Positions 63,998-64,000 of a stretch of 64,000 nucleotides of DNA are shown here, one piece after another. This stretch comes from Burkholderia pyrrocinia. GTDB taxonomy: Bacteria > Pseudomonadota > Gammaproteobacteria > Burkholderiales > Burkholderiaceae. The translations under genes and the position numbers were made by a program. Positions within the stretch are counted from its first letter, which is position 1, and each line of letters starts with the position of its first letter. Where the stretch lies: contig NZ_CP094459.1 in the NCBI RefSeq assembly GCF_022809715.1, positions 806,001-870,000 of the forward strand. The letters run 5' to 3'. The notes below the pieces were generated by a model that saw nothing but the letters and a program-made list of their open reading frames with translations, was not told the DNA's origin and made no database searches.

Positions 63998-64000
63998 GCA

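Overview
The window is GC-rich chromosomal DNA of a Burkholderia-type betaproteobacterium, most likely of the Burkholderia cepacia complex. The reasons are the very strong G/C bias at third codon positions, the large number of MFS and LysR/AraC genes, the hmgA-fahA, pyrRB-pyrC', groESL and rmlBACD-wzm-wzt neighbourhoods, and a G/C-rich interspersed repeat of a kind I recall from this group. The species is inferred, not proven. I found no rRNA, tRNA, CRISPR array, prophage or insertion sequence.

Layout. 1-5.5 kb: aromatic catabolism through homogentisate (FAD hydroxylase cut by the window edge, DUF2783 protein, aromatic-acid MFS carrier, hmgA, fahA), closed by a terminator. 5.6-18 kb: mixed accessory genes, namely two MFS exporters, BluB-like flavin destructase, D-lactate-type dehydrogenase with a LysR gene, a class V aminotransferase, an AraC regulator, an EamA exporter, a RES/MbcA-like toxin-antitoxin pair and a YhhS-like MFS carrier. 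18.3-23.6 kb: xanthine dehydrogenase xdhA-xdhB, then a triplicated 83-84 bp repeat and an XdhC that lacks its N-terminal half, then a small DUF4440-like gene. 23.6-35.9 kb: LysR, DsbA-like isomerase, TAXI binding protein, BON protein, 3-hydroxybutyrate-oligomer hydrolase, S10 carboxypeptidase lipoprotein, TauE/SafE and EmrB/QacA exporters, FrnE-like thioredoxin-fold protein.

36-40.3 kb: a divergent amino-acid module (YheO/DauR-type regulator, ornithine-cyclodeaminase-family enzyme, solute-binding protein, FAD-dependent D-amino-acid dehydrogenase) resembling Pseudomonas dauBAR, with repeated AGTCTA operators between its two arms. 40.3-46.5 kb: a 659-residue secreted repeat protein behind a convincing sigma-54 promoter, then an ECF sigma/anti-sigma operon with a PF03640-like protein, an odd cupredoxin, a LolA-like protein and an SRPBCC protein. 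46.9-49.1 kb: groES-groEL under a CIRCE element. 49.1-57.8 kb: housekeeping genes (thiD, rubredoxin, an unknown helical protein, yqgE, ruvX, pyrR, pyrB, non-catalytic pyrC', plsC, apaH). 58.1-64 kb: start of an O-antigen cluster, rmlB-A-C-D making dTDP-L-rhamnose, a GT2 rhamnosyltransferase-like gene, and the Wzm-Wzt ABC exporter.

The most interesting places are the operator-rich DauBAR-like divergent region, the sigma-54 driven repeat protein with clustered CGTTAC boxes upstream, the atypical RES antitoxin, the truncated XdhC next to the repeat array, and the ECF operon with a cupredoxin whose copper-ligand loop is expanded.
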